64,000 nucleotides of DNA from assembly GCA_022495005.1 (NCBI GenBank), contig JAGYXB010001414.1:1488001-1552000 (forward strand), given 5' to 3'. The notes under the pieces were generated by a model. It did not search any database. It was not told where the DNA came from and was given only the letters and a program-made list of their open reading frames with translations. Positions 23,615 to 36,084 of this stretch are shown here, one piece after another. The translations under genes were made by a program, and so were the position numbers. The first letter of the stretch is position 1. Every line of letters starts with the position of its first letter. This stretch comes from Rhyacophila brunnea. Taxonomy: Eukaryota; Arthropoda; Insecta; Trichoptera; Rhyacophilidae.

Positions 23615-24675
23615 CAGGGATGGCCAGTGCGTTGATCGCGAAGGTATTTTTGGTAGATCGCGGACATAATAATAATATTGTACTATTTCTTGTTCAAACG
23701 AGTCAATACTACTCGATGTTCCAGCTCTTAAAATCCGCTAGTTCTTATCTCTTCTCTTACATATCATTATCAAGAAATACACTCATGCGAAGAACACACG
23801 TGACATTTATAAAATAAATAATGTAAATTCCTATCCTTGCAATTTGATGAGTCGCTAGATTACACGGATATTGCACAACTATCCGTTTTTATTCGATTGG
23901 TTTCGACATGTTTGTTTCAGAAGAATTATTAACAGTTTTAGCAACGAAGGAACGATTCAACGGAGAAGATATACTTAATGAATTTAAGTCAAATATTAAT
24001 CGTACTCGATTTCCTATTCATAAACTAGTATCGGTAACGACTGATAGAGTTCCTGCTATCGTTGGGAATCATGTTGGGTTTATTACTTTATGTAAAAATG
24101 AGGAAACAGTATCCAATTTTATCAGTTATTATTGCAATATACACCAGCAGGCATGGCTCCCACAAAGGAAGAAAAACACAAGCCGCAAATTCGCTCGAAT
24201 AGTTAAAAAGTCGCCTGCGGCGCTATTTTCATCAAGAGATATTTAAATTTCAAAATACATGGCTGTGCGATGTAATTTGATGTGATATGATTTTTTATGT
24301 AAGTAATTAAATAATAATTCATATTGTATAGAATTTATTTTAAGTATGTTTCCTGGCGAAAGGTTGCATCTTGGCTACTACAAAATTTCTAATATTCGAT
24401 ATACCTACAGGTAAATTGTGTACCTACTTAATTTTTTTAGAAGTGAAAGACATAATAATATTACTTAAGTACCTACCTATAATATTGTCGTTAATATGAT
24501 GTTTCTGTATCGTTATTTTTTATATTATAATGGTTTAAAAATACATATTTGAATTATAAAAAAATGGAGTTTTATTGTTCTCGCATGATATAATTATTAC
24601 AAGTGGTATCAGTCGATCGCCATACATATTTTTTTCAACTAGTCGATCCTAGAAAACAAACCGTGGCCACTCCTG
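23615..24675 (+). mobile_element. hAT element (family E) with transposase fragment
   Basis: 1061 bp. Left end CAGGGATGGCCAGTGCG, right end GTGGCCACTCCTG. Flanks CCGTATAG (23607-23614) and CCGTATGG (24676-24683) match at 7 of 8. Both ends have GATCGCG-like subterminal words in inverted order. It carries part of a hAT transposase in the + orientation, so it is an internally deleted copy of an autonomous element. Confidence 0.88.
23843..24246 (+). pseudogene. hAT transposase core fragment (GTF2IRD2/SCAND3-like), frameshifted
   Basis: First frame (from 23843): FDESLDYTDIAQLSVFIRLV, matching the DESTDxTDxAQLxIFxRG motif that holds the first catalytic aspartate. After a frameshift near 23905 the main frame (23908-24246, 112 residues) reads EELLTVLA, then IHKLVSVTTDRVPAIVGNHV with the second catalytic aspartate at residue 46, then YCNIHQQA (76-82), corresponding to the HCIIHQ-like block. 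The tail after residue 85 (basic, S/K-rich) is not family sequence. The BED zinc finger, the insertion domain and the C-terminus are missing, so it is inactive. Confidence 0.88.
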
Positions 24676-24683
24676 CCGTATGG

Positions 24684-26117
24684 CCATCAAAAGTATTAAG
24701 TATCTAGGTACATACCTACAAACAACTATGTATGTGTGTGTGTGTGGCGAGAAGTGATTAAAAAAATTATCTCTATTTTCGAACACGCTGTCGTCCATTT
24801 GTATGAGTCGCCTTATTAATAAAAAGTGCATTAGCACGTCTTGTTTCGAGATAATCTTTCGATCGTTGTGCGGCTGATTTTGCCATAATCGAGTCGGACA
24901 AACAACATTATTTGGCATTGCAGTTTTGCTAGTATATGACTGCATAGTTCTAAAGAAGTTCGTTGTTCTTTCTCTATTGTATGTAAAAGACATTTACTTA
25001 AAAAATCGTTCATTCCACCCCTAGCCACTGTCTAGGTTGCGTACCCCCCCGAGCCGCCACTGAAGCTGGTGCGCCACGGCTACGTGACCAATTTGTTTTA
25101 ATTTGTCAGACATTTAATTAGAGCAGGGCTAAACTGTTAAACACGTCGTTACGGAGTGTCATAACGTGCTCGCGCTTATGTGGCAGACGCATTTTCTCAG
25201 ACAAGGTGAATTAACTTTTTAAACGTTTTTGGCGACACGTGCACAAATGAAATTTTGACAAAAGAGGGACAATACCTACTCATTTGAGAATATATAAATC
25301 ATGATAATATAACATGCTATTTTTGATATTATTAATATTAAGTTTATCATGTTAAGTTACCTACCCATCATAAATGACATAATCCGTCAAACATTTCGGT
25401 AGGGCGTTAACAGACTTTCGCGTTACTTACGTTTGTTCACAGTGATCCACGCCTAGCTACTAGAGCTGTGTACGATGCATAGTTTGAAAGATAAGGAATA
25501 ATATTATTATAAGGCATTGTCTACCACTGGCGAAGGATGACTTTTGGGAAGAGGTAGGCTGTGAGATCAAAGAAAAAAAGCACGCTTGTCAGGGATACTT
25601 GAAGGGAAATAAGAAGATAATAGTATATTACTACTAACTGATGAATAGGCACACACACACACTAAAATGACAATGACCCACTATATCGCATGTCGCATAT
25701 TTTTTACCTTTGACATGGATTTTAAATTCAATACTTGAAGATTCTAACGATATAGGTATGGCGCTGTTTATTTTAGTCTATTTTTCTTCGAAGGTAGGCT
25801 TTAAATAGTCGCCTAGCCTTCGCCCAGCCTTCGCCTAGCGACTTAAAAAAGTGATATCCAACCGGAAAATAGAATTTGCGCTAAAATTCTACGACCTATA
25901 GGCCACTCGGACGGAGTCCATTGTGCATAAAATAACACAGTTATTCGCATACTTGAAGCATGAATCGTTTTATAGGTATAATGAAACAGATAGTGCTAAG
26001 ATTTCAAGGACAAATCGTATCAAACTACATACAGAAAAACTTTTCAGAAAAACATGTCAAAATTAGCTACGATTTTCACACTCTCACTATATAAACATTT
26101 ACTATTTTAATATCTCG
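24684..26117. other. Non-coding stretch with transposon scraps
   Basis: (TG)n microsatellite near 24729-24746 and an ACACACAC run at 25651. 25025-25080 has GC-rich hAT-end-like words. 25525-25600 (CACTGGCGAAGGATG then GAGGTAGGCTGTGAGATC) is a left-end scrap of family B. No gene is supported. Confidence 0.45.
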
Positions 26118-26600
26118 TGAACAATTCAACAAGGTTACATGTAAGTTGTTCGTAAAACATTTGACCGTAGCACAGTTCGCCGTGAGCTTTCTTATCGGAA
26201 AGAGATGACCGTATACTACACGCTCCCCAATTTTATTAAATTAAATATGGGCATTAATTCATTTTTCATAGCTGATTTTGACAAAATTCATGAATTCAAG
26301 AATGAAAACCTAACCTAACAGATATCAGATAAGAGTAGATAATAGGTATATCGGTTATTTTTTAAATTTGTTTGCTGCTAGCTTCCTGTAAAGTTTAAAC
26401 CGACAAGAACCGTGTTTTATTTAGACATGCATTTTATGTCAGTATTATACGACCCAAAGAGGTTGGAAAGTCTTTAATATACGCCCATATATTTACGATA
26501 CAATATTTATTTTCACGGTGAAGTAAACGGCGAACTGCATACGCACAAGTTTCCGGACATGATTCAACATACGCTAACGAACAACTACCTACGTATTCTT
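26118..26600 (+). repeat. Repeat family F, copy 1
   Basis: Two blocks recur in the same order at 59648-60480: 26125-26350 (GTAAAACATTTGACCGTAGC, TTTCTTATCGGAAAGA, AGCTGATTTTGACAAAATTC, GAATGAAAACCTAACCTAAC) and 26445-26565 (TACGACCCAAAGAGGTTGGA, TCTTTAATATACG, ACAAGTTTCCGGACA). No coding frame or TIR was found. The class is unknown. Confidence 0.7.
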
Positions 26601-27954
26601 TATAAAGCTCGAACGATCTTTATATTGAGAGATTTTTTTTATAACCACGCGGTGGAGTAGTAGGTAGGTACCTACTAGATAGAGTTACCGTCTGCGAAGC
26701 TGTGGGTCCATATTCTGAAACCTAACATTTTTATAGGTATCTACTTTTTTTGTTAAAAAATTTACATAATATGTAATCAACATTTAATAAATTTGGCATT
26801 TCAGACTCCATTGATATTAGAGGAAGTGAACATAGCACAATATATCTATTTTTGTTGAAGAATGATAGGTACCTACCTACTGCGTTTTGAAAATGAATTT
26901 ATTTTGTGGTAGGTAGGTGGGAAAAGCATTTTCCTCATGTTAAAATAATTTATTTTTAGGCCACGGTACCCTTCCAATCAACTATTAAGGGTCCCTAGGG
27001 CCTAGCTAGGTATTACCTAGTCTTTTTAGCAGCACTATGATAAATCCAAGCCTGGTTATTAAAAAAATCTTACGGCGATCAGTATTATGGTATTAAATAT
27101 TTATCATAAAATAATGATGATAGGTAATATGAAGCAACATGAGATACATAATAAAATTTCTCATTTATTAATTAGATTGTCATTAGAAAAAAAATCTGTA
27201 CAGAAGCATATTCGATTACGCAAATTACATTAATTAAAATTGGATCCGTATTTTTAATTATCATTTCATTTTCAATCAAAATTATTATTTAAAAATCTAA
27301 AACATATGTCCTACAATTGTAATGCTCAGATTGTTTGTAAATAAAATGTGGAATACTCAAATACCCAATGGAAGGCAGTGTACCATCGTAACCAAATTGC
27401 TCACGGTTTTTTAATATTCTCATTAAATTTACATTTACAAAGCATTTCCTGGCAACGAGATGAGATTATTTTTTATTCAATTACACAAAAAAGTGTAGGT
27501 AGGTAGGTACCTATCTACGATGGATATTACTTTTAGAATATCTGTCGTGTTGTAAACACATACATTTTTGAAACATGAACGTTATGTTTTGTAAGTAAGT
27601 ATGTGGGTACCACATTGCCCAATGTTAGATACATAAGTATAGGGACGATTTGTGATAGTATTTTCGATTTATCTATCTACCATTTTCTTTTGTCTTTCCC
27701 TTGTATTCTGGTAGTTTTTATTATGTATTTTTTAAGTGATTCATTTTGACATGGATTTAATCTCAATACTATATACTGCCACCTGTTTCCAATACTACAG
27801 CTCACGGTGAAATGTGATACGGCGAACTGCATACCCACGTACAATTTTCTTAATACATAGTAGAGTAATTAATAGATAAAGGCAGTGAGTAATCCGTACC
27901 TACCTATATGTCTTGGGGTCTGTGGTTTGACAATATATTTTTTGACCATGTTCG
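26601..27954. other. Non-coding stretch, no gene seen
   Basis: AT-rich with TAGGTAGGTACCTAC words. 27800-27840 repeats a small part of family F (ACGGTGAA-GTGATACGGCGAACTGCATAC). Confidence 0.5.
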
Positions 27955-28185
27955 AACCTATTAAGATCCTATGGGCCTCCACGGAGTGGAGGTTTGTATT
28001 AACAGATTTCTGTTTTTACGAGAAATTGATGTTAGCCACTTGCTCAACCTATTAGATACTCCATACTCTGACTCAAACACAAATTGAAAACCAATATGTG
28101 TATTTGCCAGACCTAGGACTCTAACCTGGGACCCATGACGTTACAGGCCGACGCTTAAGCCGCACGCCTATCGTGGACAATATTA
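27955..28185 (-). repeat. tRNA-derived SINE, family S2, copy 2
   Basis: On the minus strand: CACGATAGGCGTGCGGCTTA (A-box-like, degenerate), GTCCCAGGTTAGAGTCC (B-box-like), then a body shared with 5975-6195 (CAATATGTG, AGCCACTTGCT, ACGAGAAATT) and AAGATCCTATGGG-like sequence near the 3' end. An (AT)n microsatellite follows at 28206-28225. Confidence 0.7.
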
Positions 28186-28854
28186 CCTTTGTTAAAAAGA
28201 TTAATATACATATATATATATATATACTTGTATGTATCATATAAGTAAATATAATGATACCGACATAGACCCTTCTGTAAAATCTGCCTCCATATCCATA
28301 ATAACATATCTAGTAGGTGCTCGTAAGTAGCAAGTCGTATCGATTGTTTCCGGTACGACGGCTAACTAGGCTTACGGTGATGATAGGTACGACGAAATGT
28401 AATACGTATCTACCTACAATTTACATGTAACATGTAACCGACCATCTTGACGAAAAACATATAGATACTTTTGCGAGAACTAGATAGTTTTGCCTCTGCA
28501 TAATAATGTTGTCAGTGTTTATCGAAGCTGAAACAAATGTCTCAATTTATGTGAATTCAATAATAAAAGTAACATGACAGAATTCTATTAGACCAAACTT
28601 CTAAACACCATACTTTAAAAAAAAAACAATAATTTAAGTTTTGCTTTCGTTGACCTTTACTGTACATTACTGTTAACCGGTATAAAAGTTTGGGGTTGCG
28701 AAAATTCTATTTGAGAGCATAAGGAGTTGCACAAAGGCACAAGAGTTGAACTCTCACGGGATAGAAGGGTTGTGAATTTGTGATGGTTGTGAAAAATAAA
28801 ATAAAAATCTTCACGCGAAAAATGTGGCCTATTGATAAAAAATAGTATGTATAA

Positions 28855-29075
28855 TATATTATTGTTAGAAATAGTTAGTTGGGTTGGCAGGTAGGTGAGC
28901 TGTTGTATCGGAAATAGATGAGCGTATAGTATTGAGATCAAATTCTCTAAATAAAACCCATAAAAATACGTAAGAAAAACCGCTAGAGAGAGAAGACAGA
29001 AGAAAATAGAAAGGTAAGCAAATTAATTATAAATACAATCATGTCGTATGTACCTACCTATTATTTAGGTATCTA
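28855..29075 (+). repeat. Repeat family G, copy 1
   Basis: GAGCTGTTGTATCGGA, an AAAATAGAAA block, AAATACAATCAT and TAGGTGCTCGTA occur in the same order at 33645-33835. 28315-28345 carries part of the same (AGTAGGTGCTCGTAAGTAGC). No TIR or frame was found. Confidence 0.6.
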
Positions 29076-29096
29076 CATGCAATTCTGGTAGGTGCT

Positions 29097-29510
29097 CGTA
29101 TGGCCCCGTATCTTGAAGCGGGCCGCCAGGCCACGATCTTTGGCGAGGTCCTCTACCAATCGATAGGGTTAAGGGCGTAGGTACCTATAAGCAGAGTTTC
29201 CCGAATGGTATTATGCAAAACCCAAAAGTTTCACTAGGTAAAATTAAGGGTATTTCGTGTACATATTCAGCATATCGCATTGATCGTGACGTCCTTCTGT
29301 GGTAGCCAAATAGCATGCGACCTCTCGCCATATTGGATGAATAGACATTTTCAGTCAAGAAATACACTAGAAACAATTAGATATAGGTACCTAGTAATAT
29401 TAAATTTCATCGCACAGCCACATATTTAAAAACTTTTTTATTATTAGTGCAAATTTGTGATGTGTGTTTACCTCACTTAGCTGGTCGAGCGGCCATAATA
29501 ATAATGACAG
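29097..29510 (+). repeat. Fragment related to hAT family A interior
   Basis: ATGGCCCCGTATCTTGAAGC, then GGGTTAAGGGCGTAGG, AGAGTTTCCCGAA, GCACAGCCACATATTTAAAA and TGTGATGTGTGTTTACCTCA, in the same order as 11235-11575. A shorter relative is in 15425-15620. Ends are absent. Confidence 0.6.
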
Positions 29511-32500
29511 CGTTGAGTACCTACTATCAAATATTTGATATAAATCAGTAACAAAGTAACTCTTCTAGTAAGAATTGACCGTACTACATTATATCGAAGT
29601 AGGAATCACGCACACTCTAGTGCACGCCAACCAAGGTCTTGGGAAGTTGCTCCTGGAATAGTTTCGGCACAAAGTTGAAGAGCGCCTAAGGTTCGTTACG
29701 CCACGACCTGCATAACGGGTGTGCAGACGTGGCGGGTGGTGGAGGGAAAAGCAAGTATTAAACTACCATTAGTGTCTGAAAACAAACATACGTAGGTACC
29801 TATAGCACATTTCACGGTGAGATGGTCCACGAAAGTTAATAATATCATTAAACATACTTTTTTTCGAACTTTCGCCTCCCCTGAATCTTGCCGCCAGGGT
29901 GTTTCGCACCCTAAACACAGCCGCTTGGCGCGCCCCTGACTTTATCATATAGGTAACATTTTGCTAGGATCTCCAAACCTGTTAGAGCATTAGTCTTCCT
30001 CGTTCGTAATACCGCTAGTGGAAAGATGACTTTTTCATCTGGTTTTTCGAGGAAAATAAAGATTTTCTTCTCTTTCTTCCTACGTATCTTTCTTTCTTTC
30101 TATCAGGTTTTCTGTCCAAAATTAAAAAGTCAACTGTTTTTTTAGCTCCCCTTTAAAATTTCCTGTCCGCCCTGTTTTGCTATCAAATGAGATTTTCCTT
30201 CCAGTAGAAGTCAATTTTGTTTTTTTCCATGCTTCCCTAAAATATTTTCCCCTAAAGATGGCTAAAAACTAAAACTCCGCACAGTTTCTCGGGTTCGGCA
30301 ATAATAAATTACATGATTGTGTTTTCTAGAATAAATTAAATTTATAAACCACCATGCTCAAATAAACGAAGTATGTACCTACCTATTATAGTCATCGTAT
30401 CTAAGTTACAAGTTATGCAGTAAAAGTGAATAATATTACGTAAATGTTAGATATGCATAAACTCTAACTTGACAAAAACAAACGGCCCGGTAATTAGAAA
30501 TGTACATAAACACTCCAAGACGCAATATTTATATATATATTATGTTTTCTGTGCTATATTTTGTGAAAATCGTAAGCACTTCACTAAAAATTTTCCATCT
30601 AGCGGCAGATATATTAAGCAATGTTGCTCAAATTCAAAATGAAAATTAGAGATGTCGCTGAAATTCGGAAACGACCCACAATATTGAACATTATTTATTA
30701 ATTTGAGGCACAGTGTTGTAACCGTGAAACGTTTTTGCAAAACATAAAATTTAATACATTTTACTGATAGCTTTTATTATAACCAATACGCATATAAGAA
30801 CATTAAAATATTTAATTTTAATTTTATTTTGTTAAAAAAAACTACTAGGTACTAAATATTAGTACCTAAACCTTATTTTATGATCATTGTTAACGTTAAA
30901 ATGTCGTTTGATACAAAGTACCAAACTATATTTGATTAAAAAATAATCGATTTTCATAAAAGAAAAACATTTTTTATTGCTATCAAATCGAGTTATGATG
31001 TAGTCATAATACCTACCAAAACTCGAATCGACTTAAATAATAAGGATTTCAAGTAACGTTCATTCATATCTTCTCGAAAAATCGACGGTTTTTAAATTAC
31101 AAACAAGATAGGTAGGTTACTTAACTTTTTTTTTAGTCAACGAATAATTCACAAGATTAAATAATGTAACATTCTTATTATTGAACATACATAATTAGTT
31201 TTTTTCTTCTTCTATTGATAATAAATATTACATTTCTCACAAATGTTTTCAAGTTAGGTTACGTCAAAACTTGTCAAACTACTTTATACCTACATAATGA
31301 TTAAAATGTAGGTTTATACTTTCATACAATTTTCCAAAAACATTATTTATATTTTTTTTCTGAAAGTTAATTTACAGATTAAAAATAAATAACATCTTTT
31401 TAATGTTTGTAGGTAGGTACCTACGCATTGATTATTTTAAATTAAAATTATCCTTAAAATTTATAAGATTCAAGTGTTCAATTTTCCGTGAAGAGGCATT
31501 ATTATGATCACCCTTAAAAGTCAACTGATTTATTTGACAACTGAGTAATTTGTAGAATATTTATATAACTTGTAGGTATAAAATTGAAATGCTATGGGAT
31601 TTATTTACACTAAAGTTAATAAACAAGTAATATACCTACTACCAAAAAAATAAAAACGAGATATTCGAATTAACTTGTGTGGTAATATTACCTATATGGT
31701 TTTATTTAAAACAAATCGACGTTTCGCCTCTAAAGAGAACACATCTCTACATCGCATCTCTTCAACGCTGACATGTAGTTTCACCACTTATTATTATTTA
31801 TATCGCATTCATTACTGAAATAGATCCCGAAAACTTTATAAAATTATATGATTTAGACGGATACCCCGATACGCCCAAAAAAACTTTTTCGAATAATTTA
31901 AAATGAATAATTATGTTAGATTGGTAGATACTTTATTTATTGTTCGCAAAAACCTTGAATATTTAATATTAATCTATTATTTTTAACATTATAAGTTGAA
32001 TTAATATTAACTATAAAAAGTTGCTGAAGGATGTTAGGTACGTGAATATTTTTTATTCGTGATCATATTATGGAAAATGACCACTCACCTGGAAATTTGA
32101 ACCCAATCTTTTCACTCTAAAAATACCGAAGCGATTCGAACGTTTGAAAGCTCTGGAATCGTTACCAGTTTTGGGGACCTTGGCTATTTAGACATAGCCC
32201 TTTCAGCCTTAGGTATCGTAATTCCTCCTCATCCCCATTAAGTCGATAAATGAGTATTGAAAAATGACGATGTTAATAAGGTTGGTTGGGTAATCTTTTA
32301 AATAATACTATAATACTTTTAATCAGTAGGTACATACTTTTTAGCGTTTCTAGGCTGCCAGAATTAGACATAAAGATATTTTCTCAGAATCAACCCATTT
32401 GCAGTATTTTGGGGGTGTTAAGTACTTTTCCATTTTTTTAAAACTTCAAAACGACGGTAAAGTTAGTAAATCGAAATGGACTGTCTTCCAAAATAAAGGA

Positions 32501-33174
32501 TCACGTAATGATCACCATATTGATAAGAAGAGAGCAGTTTACATTTTTTAATCGCCAATAGATAACAACTATCAAAGAATACTAATCTAATCTATTGAAT
32601 TTAATTAACATGTTCTGGAAATATTATTTGTTTCAAAAAACTTTTCCCGCCGCGAAGAGGATATGAGCCGAGTGCAGGGATTTTTTAATGTACAGTGTAT
32701 GTATGTAAGATAATGTGTATGTATAAGTACATCATAATTATCATAAGACGGCGATTAGTTTATAATGATAAGGATCTGATATTATGGAAAGCTTTTACAG
32801 AATTACCAATATAGAAATAAAAGCACAATAGTATTTATATAGTCTAAAATATTAGATAAAGCCTGCTTACATCACCTTTGAGACTATAAAGTAGGTAGAT
32901 AGATGGGTAGGTATATAAGGCGTGATTTATGAATAAAGTATTTTCAGGAAACAAAAGTAAAAATTCCTTTCGAGAGTATTGTTTTGCACTTTAGCAATTT
33001 CCCGATGAAATAAACAATTCATTCGATCTCTCTCCCACGCTTACACGTTTAAAATATTTGCTATCAACTACTAAAATAAACCTCACCGTTGAGGTTAAGG
33101 TTACACCCTCACTCCCCCTTACGACCCGCATTCAAACAAGGAAGTGAAAATCAAACGTTAGCGATGAAACCTTT
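29511..33174. other. Long non-coding stretch, no gene seen
   Basis: 29570-29760 and 29870-29940 are somewhat GC-richer without frames. CTTTCTTTC-type simple sequence lies at 30065-30105. 30760-31660 is plain AT-rich DNA. The 66-residue frame at 30540-30740 has no support. Confidence 0.5.
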
Positions 33175-33260
33175 ATCATCATCATCATCAGCAGCAGAGG
33201 TCAATCCACTACTGGATTTAGGCCTCCACTAGCAAACTGTACTCTTTTCAGTCTTCACTG
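33175..33260 (-). repeat. LINE 3' end with GATGAT tail
   Basis: The + strand shows (ATC)n at 33177-33190, then GTCAATCCACTACTGGATTT and AGGCCTCCACTAGC. On the minus strand this is the widespread insect LINE 3' UTR (GGCCT-x-x-x-TCCAGTAGTGGA followed by TGATGATGATGA) with its microsatellite tail. Only the 3' end is present, consistent with 5' truncation. Confidence 0.7.
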
Positions 33261-33639
33261 AACTTCGAACTTCATTGTTATGTGCAACATAATATTTTTC
33301 CTTGTCACATTGGGCTATTCTTAGTTTTAGGATTTCTCTTATATTAATTAAGTGTCGATGTTTCAAAAGAAAATGTTAGCCGTGTGCTACCATAACCTTC
33401 ACATTAGAAAACTTTTCCGGTCCAGGATTTCGCTACTGCTATGGTCACTATTTTTCTGATTTTTATTGTCCTTTTACAGTCATTCATTCAATTCAAAATC
33501 GATATTTTGTAGAGACAAAATTACCACAAATGATTTTTATCTAGCTATGCATTGAGTTGCCTATAATATAATTATAGGTCTACATGGATCGGCTTGTAGA
33601 TTAGTTATGATATAGCACATGCTGCGTTACTCGTGTCCG

Positions 33640-33840
33640 GAAATTCATAGTGAGCTGTTGTATCGGATATTTATTGCCGTCTATTATCGATATTAATATC
33701 GAAATTAACACTTAAAAATATGTAATAAAAACCAACGAACTATAAGGAAAAATAGAAAAGAAAATAGGTACCTAGGTAAATAAGTTGTAAATGCAATCAT
33801 ATATTTATAGGTGATCGTAAGTATCAAGTCGTACCTACCG
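33640..33840 (+). repeat. Repeat family G, copy 2
   Basis: Second copy of the sequence at 28855-29075, starting GTGAGCTGTTGTATCGGATA and ending GATCGTAAGTATCAAGTCGT. Confidence 0.6.
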
Positions 33841-33924
33841 ATCAAATTAATGTTTTTATTGAATGTAATATATTAAATTTGAACATTACTGTCTGCAATG
33901 CTCTACGAACAACGCGTTATTTTT

Positions 33925-34471
33925 GAAGTTATACTTCTTTAGGCGCGTTTGAAAAATCAGATCAGAGTGTATTTTTGGCGTGTGACATGTAACACATAAT
34001 TTATTTTTTCACACGAAAAAAATCGCACTCGATTGGATTCGAACCACGATTGTTCAGTTATCAGCCGAATGCACTGCCTTGACGCCACAGTATGATAAAA
34101 TCGTGACGATTATACAGTATAATATTATAGTTTATTCCGTTGCCTAGGTAAGGGATTTATTATTATATGTACGAAGAATTGTTCCGTTGCCTAGGAAACG
34201 AATTTATTATTGTCGGCCATTTGCAATTACTTACGTAAACAAACGATTAAGCGTCAGATTGACATTTGGTACTTTAAAAATAAAAACAACGAGAAACCAT
34301 TATATAATTTAGTAATATAAGTTAAAGTGTATAGAAATAAACCAACGGCGTTCCAATAAGCGGTCCTTTTTCTGGAGTGTGTAATTTAACAAGATAATTA
34401 AGAGCTAGTCGAAGAATTTAGGTTATCACAAGTTTAGTTTTTGTTTTGTTACGCCAAAGAAGTATAACTTC
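33925..34471. mobile_element. TIR element with palindromic GAAGTTATACTTC ends
   Basis: The left GAAGTTATACTTCTTT (33925-33940) and right AAAGAAGTATAACTTC (34456-34471) are perfect 16-bp inverted repeats. Each is itself partly palindromic, with AGGCGCG / ACGCC inside and CGCGTTA-like words outside. 547 bp, no transposase. It contains a SINE-like tRNA head and a 45-bp direct duplication (TTCCGTTGCCTAGG at about 34137 and 34182). Superfamily undetermined. Confidence 0.65.
34010..34110 (-). repeat. tRNA-like SINE head inside the TIR element
   Basis: On the minus strand a perfect B box GGTTCGAATCC (34035-34045 on +) is preceded by GTGGCGTCAAGGCAGTGCAT (A-box region) at tRNA spacing. The acceptor stem does not pair, so this is a SINE-type tRNA relic, not a functional tRNA gene. 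Confidence 0.6.
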
Positions 34472-34615
34472 TAACGCGCGTACATAAGTACACACACCGA
34501 TATTTTTTTTCTTAATGCTATATGGCTATCTTTTTCCGGTAAGACTTTTCACGTTGATTTCTGCTACAGTGAAATGTAATACATGTAACCACGTAGTACT
34601 AAGTCTGTCAATAGA

Positions 34616-34993
34616 TCATCGTTCCAGCTTCGCATGGACGATAGTGTGGGGAAAATATTGACAATGATTCGTTGCTAGCCATAATGGTAAGCCCCCTGAT
34701 AAGTATAGTGATATAAGTATATCCAAGTATATTTCTGGTAAAGGGTGTGTACCATTTATTGTATTATTGTTATTCAGCAATGAAAATTCATTTAAATTCT
34801 GGAATAATTTCTTAGACGACGCGTCCACGACTCCAGTGGCTGAACGGAGCAGAACGTGACCTCCAGACTCTTGATGTGCCCAACTGACATTCCAGGGCAA
34901 CGGAGAGGAGTGCAATGTTAGAGGCAGCCAGGGCCTAGTGTGGCCATCTTTTTCTATAACGATTATAATAAAAAGGTGTAAAAAATATAGCAT
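34616..34993 (-). other. 125-residue open frame of unknown status
   Basis: The longest open frame in this part of the window, with a P/L/S-rich middle (SSPLPWNVSWAHQESGGHVL). I recognise no family, signal peptide or splice context, and it is AT-rich at both ends. The opposite strand is also fairly open. It may be a transposon-derived piece or chance. Confidence 0.2.
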
Positions 34994-35233
34994 TTTTGAA
35001 AATAGTATGTTACCCGAACATTTTTCGACTTAAACCAAAAATATGGTATCGTTTTTCAGGGTATCAAAATTAAAATATTCTCCAATATGTGTAGTTAATT
35101 ATAATAATATGTACATCAATGACATTGTTAATGGATAACGCACTCAATACAGTAGCTAGCAAGAAAATTCGCGCATAGCGACACTCGCACATGTAAAGAT
35201 AGACGTCACGCAATTTCCAATATGCGATATCAC

Positions 35234-35434
35234 GCATCGGGAATTTAAAGCAATATGACCTTTATTGTAATGGCGTTAGAACAGTGTTTCTAGTGTCAAT
35301 GTTCATTTGAGCGAACCCGTTCGAATCGAACCATTCGGCAGACCCGACAAAAAGCATCGGGAATTTATAGCAATATCACCTTTATTGTAATGGCGTTAGA
35401 ACAGATTATGCCATTCGGCAGACCCGACAAAAAA
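35234..35434 (+). repeat. 120-bp tandem duplication, second unit deleted
   Basis: GCATCGGGAATTTA starts at 35234 and 35354, with TTTATTGTAATGGCGTTAGA and CATTCGGCAGACCCGACAAA in each. Unit 2 lacks about 40 bp between GAACAG and CCATTCGGCAG. Few substitutions suggest a recent duplication. Confidence 0.85.
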
Positions 35435-35439
35435 GTGAG

Positions 35440-36058
35440 TGTCATTTTTTTCCCAGATGCTTCGTCCATATTAATGTCATTAATGTATCTACATACACAC
35501 TTTTGGCAATACTGCCAGGGCCATCAATTGGCCGTAGCTCTATTAATAATAATAATAAAGGTATTTTTATATAAGATATTCATTTTAATGTTTATACTTG
35601 CATAAATATTCGACCCACATATTAAGATTATTTATGGGTTTGCTTAGAGATATAGGTAATAATATTATTTAATATAAATGTGTTTCGTAGTTGAACGGTT
35701 ATACAATTTAACTACAATACGATGTCCGCGTTCTGATTTAAAGATAGTGAGTAGTTGGTTACCTGTTTACCTAATCCTATCCCCTTATCCACTTTTACAA
35801 CCCTACCATCTGTAACTGTGACGTAAGCAACCACCCCATTGCGCCAGCCCTACTGACAAATTAATCTATCCGAGGGATGAAATTGCATCCTCTGTCTATA
35901 TAATACATATAGGTACGTGTGTACTGTCTGTATATCTCTAGTCTAGTGTATGGCATCTCTGTACTGGTTTTGACGTCAGTTTGTCTCTGCAGGGGTAAAA
36001 CAAAACGGTCAAGGAAACTTTCAAATCGATCACAACACTATCTCTATATAAATATGTA
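35440..36058. other. Non-coding stretch, possible regulatory patch
   Basis: 35815-35880 holds GTGACGTAAGCAACCACCCC and ATTGCG words. CTATATAATAC (about 35896) and CTATATAAATAT (about 36044) could be TATA boxes. No transcript is demonstrable. Confidence 0.25.
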
Positions 36059-36084
36059 TTGAACCTAACAATTAAGCGACTATT

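Noticed and set aside
28200..28230. CRISPR-like or satellite array
   Set aside because: A plain (AT)n microsatellite; no spaced direct repeats of CRISPR type occur in the window.
34010..34110. A functional tRNA gene with perfect B box
   Set aside because: The acceptor and anticodon stems are not complementary; it lies inside a transposon-like element.
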